Positions 61,358 to 64,000 of a stretch of 64,000 nt of DNA are shown piece after piece. Source of the stretch: Cellvibrio fontiphilus (lineage in GTDB: Bacteria; Pseudomonadota; Gammaproteobacteria; Pseudomonadales; Cellvibrionaceae); assembly GCF_035317345.1 (NCBI RefSeq), contig NZ_JAYKTU010000002.1; one strand, written 5' to 3'. The translations under genes were made by a program, and so were the position numbers. The notes below the pieces were generated by a model, which did no database searches, had not been told where the DNA came from, and was given only the letters and a program-made list of their open reading frames with translations. Positions within the stretch are counted from its first letter, which is position 1, and each line of letters begins with the position of its first letter.

Positions 61358-62641
61358 TTGCAACTGGACAACGCATCTGTAGCGCAATTGCGCGAATGGG
61401 AAAGCCGACTGACCGAACAGTATCAGGCAATCCTTGCTAAAAAACTGAATTTGGATTTAACCCGCGGCAAACCATCTGCTGAACAATTGAATCTGTCTGA
61501 TGCGATGGATGGTTTACTGCAAGGTAACTATATTGCTGCCGACGGCACCGATACCCGTAACTATGGCGGATTGGATGGTCTACCCGAAGCCAAACAGCTC
61601 GGCGCTAACATTATGGATGTAGATGCTGCCAACGTATTGGTCGGTGGCAACTCCAGCCTGACGCTGATGTTCCAGGTAATGCTAACCGCCCACCAGTTTG
61701 GCCTGAAAGACACCGCCAGTGCCTGGAAAAATGAAGGCGAAGTGAAATTCCTCTGCCCGGTTCCCGGTTACGACCGTCACTACACTGTGTGCGAACAACT
61801 GGGCATCAAAATGATCAATGTGCCCATGACCTCTACTGGCCCGGATATGGATCTGGTGGAGTCTTTGGTCAAAGCGGATAAAACTATTAAAGGTATGTGG
61901 TGCGTACCCAAGTACTCCAACCCTACCGGCGTGGTATACAGCGACGAAACCGTTGAGCGCATCGCCAAATTGGGCCAAATCGCCAGCGCCAACTTCCGTG
62001 TCTTTTGGGATAACGCTTATTCCGTGCATGATCTAGTACCTAACGCGCCCAAACTCGCTAGCATTCAAGATGCAACTCGTCGCAACGGCACCGAAGATTC
62101 AGTCATTCAATTTGCATCAACCTCCAAAATTACCCATGCCGGCTCGGGGGTTGCCTTCGTATCTGCCAGCGCAGCTAACTTGGCAGGCTTCAAGAAGTTT
62201 CTCAATAGCTGCACTATTGGCCCTGACAAGGTAAACCAGATTCGCCACACCCGCTTCCTGCCAACTAAAGATGCACTGATGGCGCACATGGGCAAACATG
62301 CAGCCCTATTAAACCCACGTTTCGAGGCAGTATTGACCGCCCTGAGCAATGCCTTTGATGGCACAGATCTGGGCGCGTGGGAAAAACCCGTGGGCGGTTA
62401 TTTTGTCTCGTTTGATACGCGAAAAGGCTGCGCTAAAGAAACTGTACGTCTTGCTGCAGAAGCCGGTGTAAAGCTAACCCCCGCTGGTGCTACCTATCCC
62501 TATGGCAAAGATCCAGAAGATCGCAATATTCGTATCGCCCCCTCGGTTCCAACAGTACCTGAGGTAGTTGGCGCCATGGAAGTTTTTGTAACCTGCGTAA
62601 AACTCGCCTCAGTAAAACAACAATTAGCCAGCATGGGTTGA
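61358..62641 (+). CDS. Class I aminotransferase (aspartate aminotransferase-like)
   Basis: 427-residue PLP enzyme. LDLTRGKPSAEQL, YGGLDGLPEAK, GNSSLTLMF, VPGYDRHYT, YSNPTG (substrate-binding region), FWDNAYSVHDL and FASTSKITHAGSG with the PLP lysine are seen. This is the subgroup of long class I enzymes often annotated as aspartate aminotransferase-like. The start is TTG at 61358 with AGAGG 8 nt upstream; no nearby ATG fits. Single gene with its own terminator. Confidence 0.9.
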   Translation: MQLDNASVAQLREWESRLTEQYQAILAKKLNLDLTRGKPSAEQLNLSDAMDGLLQGNYIAADGTDTRNYGGLDGLPEAKQLGANIMDVDAANVLVGGNSSLTLMFQVMLTAHQFGLKDTASAWKNEGEVKFLCPVPGYDRHYTVCEQLGIKMINVPMTSTGPDMDLVESLVKADKTIKGMWCVPKYSNPTGVVYSDETVERIAKLGQIASANFRVFWDNAYSVHDLVPNAPKLASIQDATRRNGTEDSVIQFASTSKITHAGSGVAFVSASAANLAGFKKFLNSCTIGPDKVNQIRHTRFLPTKDALMAHMGKHAALLNPRFEAVLTALSNAFDGTDLGAWEKPVGGYFVSFDTRKGCAKETVRLAAEAGVKLTPAGATYPYGKDPEDRNIRIAPSVPTVPEVVGAMEVFVTCVKLASVKQQLASMG

Positions 62642-62660
62642 TTTTGTTTCGCAATACGTA

Positions 62661-62688
62661 AAAAAGCCGCTCATTGAGCGGCTTTTTT
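62661..62688 (+). terminator. Terminator of the aminotransferase gene
   Basis: Stem AAAAAGCCGCTC/GAGCGGCTTTTTT with a 3-nt loop, 20 bp after the stop. Confidence 0.9.
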
Positions 62689-62940
62689 ATTTCTGCCAAG
62701 CGGATTCAACTGATTCGCACTAAAACTGACTGATCTAATAATTGCAGCTTAATTCCAAAACACTTGGCACATAATTCAAAAGCCTTCCTATACTCAATAA
62801 CAGCAAGGTTGATCCAAGCTTGCATTCAAGAAGTATCACAATACATTCTTTAACTAATGAGCTTCTAACAAACAGCGTTCAATAGCTCGATCAAACACTA
62901 CTTAATCCTTTCTCTGTGAGAATCGCTTCAGGAGATTTTT

Positions 62941-63465
62941 ATGGGTGTTGCTGCCACTGTTGAAAACTATCTAAAAGCAAAACAAATTGAATTTACGCTA
63001 CTTGAGCATGAATACTGCGAGGGCACTTACAACACAGCGCGCGTCGCAAAAATTGATGATCACTGCTTGGCCAAGGGTGTACTACTTCGCGATGAAGATT
63101 TCCATTACACCCTCTGCGTTCTGCCAACACGCAATAAGATATTGCGCCACACACTTAATCAAATCTTTGATCGGCATATGGAGTTAGTTGAGGAAGAAGA
63201 GTTAACTGAAATTTTTCGTGACTGCGCTGAAGGCGCCATCCCCGCACTGGGAGAAGCCTACGGGCTGGATGTTATTTGGGACGAAGAGCTACTGGGTGTA
63301 GAGGATATTTATATAGAAGCAGGCGACCATCGCCATTTAATTCGTTTAAAACAACCAGACTTTGTCCACCTTATGGAGAACAAACTGCACGATCATTTTA
63401 GTGCTGATAGAAGCCGTCACAGCAGCCTACCCAAAAAATACATTCGCCAAGAGTACGAACTCTGA
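62941..63465 (+). CDS. YbaK/EbsC-domain aminoacyl-tRNA deacylase-like protein
   Basis: 174 residues. VENYLKAKQIEFTLLEHE, AKGVLLRDEDFHYTLCVLP and AIPALGEAYGLDVIWDEELL match the YbaK/ProX fold that hydrolyses mischarged tRNAs. The canonical lysine lies in AKGVLL. Conserved C-terminal residues are basic. A GGAG motif lies 7 nt before the ATG. The preceding 250 bp (62690-62940) show no other gene. Confidence 0.87.
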   Translation: MGVAATVENYLKAKQIEFTLLEHEYCEGTYNTARVAKIDDHCLAKGVLLRDEDFHYTLCVLPTRNKILRHTLNQIFDRHMELVEEEELTEIFRDCAEGAIPALGEAYGLDVIWDEELLGVEDIYIEAGDHRHLIRLKQPDFVHLMENKLHDHFSADRSRHSSLPKKYIRQEYEL

Positions 63466-63526
63466 TTAATCAGCATAAATTCATCAAAGAACAAGCAATC
63501 CAGTACAAACAAGAAAACCCAGGCAT

Positions 63527-63553
63527 AAAAAAACCGCCTTGCTCTGCAAGGCG
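63527..63553 (+). terminator. Terminator of the YbaK-type gene
   Basis: Stem CCGCCTTGC/GCAAGGCGG with a 3-nt loop, about 65 bp after the stop, preceded by an A run. There is no T run after it; it works best on the opposite strand. Confidence 0.55.
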
Positions 63554-63600
63554 GCAGACCGCTGACAAACCCCTAGCCAAAAGCTGGGGGGTTTCATTTA

Positions 63601-64000
63601 ATGGCAGCACACTTTCTTGCGATGACTGCCATGCTCAAAGAACCCGCTCCGCGCCAACACATACTGGAAATGGTGACCCTTGAGGAACTCGTTCCGGCTG
63701 ACCATCTGCTGCGTAAAATCGACAAGTACATCGACTTCGAATTTATCCGCGACAAAGTTCGCCATTTATATTGCGATAACAACGGTCGCCCAGCGGTTGA
63801 TCCGGTGCTGTTATTCAAAATGCTGTTTATCGGTTATTTGTTCGGCGTGCGCAGTGAGCGGCAGTTAGTGCGCGAGGTTCAAGTCAATGTGGCCTACCGC
63901 TGGTTTTTGGGGTTGAGCCTTACCGATAAAATCATTGATGCATCCACCTTTAGCCAGCAACGTCGGCGTCGGTTTTTAGCGACTGATATCGAGCAGCACA
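63601..64000 (+). CDS. IS1182-like transposase, 5' part (runs off the right edge)
   Basis: 133 residues are visible, without a stop. LKEPAPRQHILEMVTLEELVP, DHLLRKIDKYIDFEFI, FKMLFIGYLFGVRSERQL and STFSQQRRRRF are typical of IS1182/IS5-type DDE transposases. GGGGGG about 10 nt before the ATG serves as Shine-Dalgarno; a start at 63631 is possible. The left end of the IS lies within 63554-63600, where CCCCTAGC/GCTGGGGG (63570-63591) forms a hairpin. The DDE residues are mostly outside the window. Confidence 0.85.
   Translation, partial: MAAHFLAMTAMLKEPAPRQHILEMVTLEELVPADHLLRKIDKYIDFEFIRDKVRHLYCDNNGRPAVDPVLLFKMLFIGYLFGVRSERQLVREVQVNVAYRWFLGLSLTDKIIDASTFSQQRRRRFLATDIEQH

Noticed and set aside
62749..62790. 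TTGGCA followed by TATACT as a promoter before the YbaK-type gene
   Set aside because: The 19-bp spacer and the distance of about 150 bp to the start make it weak.

Overview
The window reads as chromosome of a Cellvibrio-like gammaproteobacterium, an inference from gene content and order. The order DUF1631-nadC-pilA-pilB-pilC-pilD-coaE-yacG, then nudix/thiE-argJ-secA-lpxC-ftsZ up to mraZ, then rnpB-rsmI-lpoA-yraN-diaA-BON, follows the layout I know from Pseudomonas. The TonB receptor and membrane-anchored AraC regulator suit a polysaccharide-using relative. MurE carries the DNPR motif of meso-diaminopimelate enzymes and LpxC is present, so the cell is Gram-negative.

Layout. 1-952: 3' end of urea carboxylase. 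1079-4553: DUF1631 protein (-) and nadC (+). 4553-5540: a decayed MNT/HEPN toxin-antitoxin pair followed by a degenerate second copy of the nadC 3' end. 5548-8488 (-): pilA with two downstream genes, an OpgB-like phosphoglycerol transferase and a GDPD-type phosphodiesterase, under a sigma-54 promoter. 8811-13557 (+): pilB, pilC, pilD, coaE, yacG. 13631-20961 (-): Nudix-ThiE fusion, argJ, secA, M23 peptidase, lpxC. 21106-38582 (-): the complete division and cell-wall (dcw) cluster, transcribed mraZ to ftsZ, with a promoter and MraZ boxes before mraZ.

38954-45695 is a 6.7-kb integrated element inserted at the 3' end of the RNase P RNA gene. A 21-bp duplication of the rnpB P1 strand marks both ends, and short repeats (TTTGTAGCA, 12-bp period) lie just inside each end. 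It carries a tyrosine integrase, a HUH-type Rep-like protein, a serine recombinase, a ribbon-helix-helix regulator with a palindromic operator, a CsrA homologue preceded by structured RNA, several small unknown proteins, a candidate small RNA and DnaA-box-like sites. It is the best candidate here for an undescribed system.

45675-64000: rnpB (-), TonB receptor, EamA transporter, LtaS-like sulfatase-fold protein, membrane AraC regulator, UPF0303 protein, rsmI, then lpoA-yraN-diaA-dolP, lemA-M48 peptidase, a class I aminotransferase, a YbaK-type deacylase, and the start of an IS1182-like transposase that runs off the right edge. I saw no tRNA genes and no CRISPR array.
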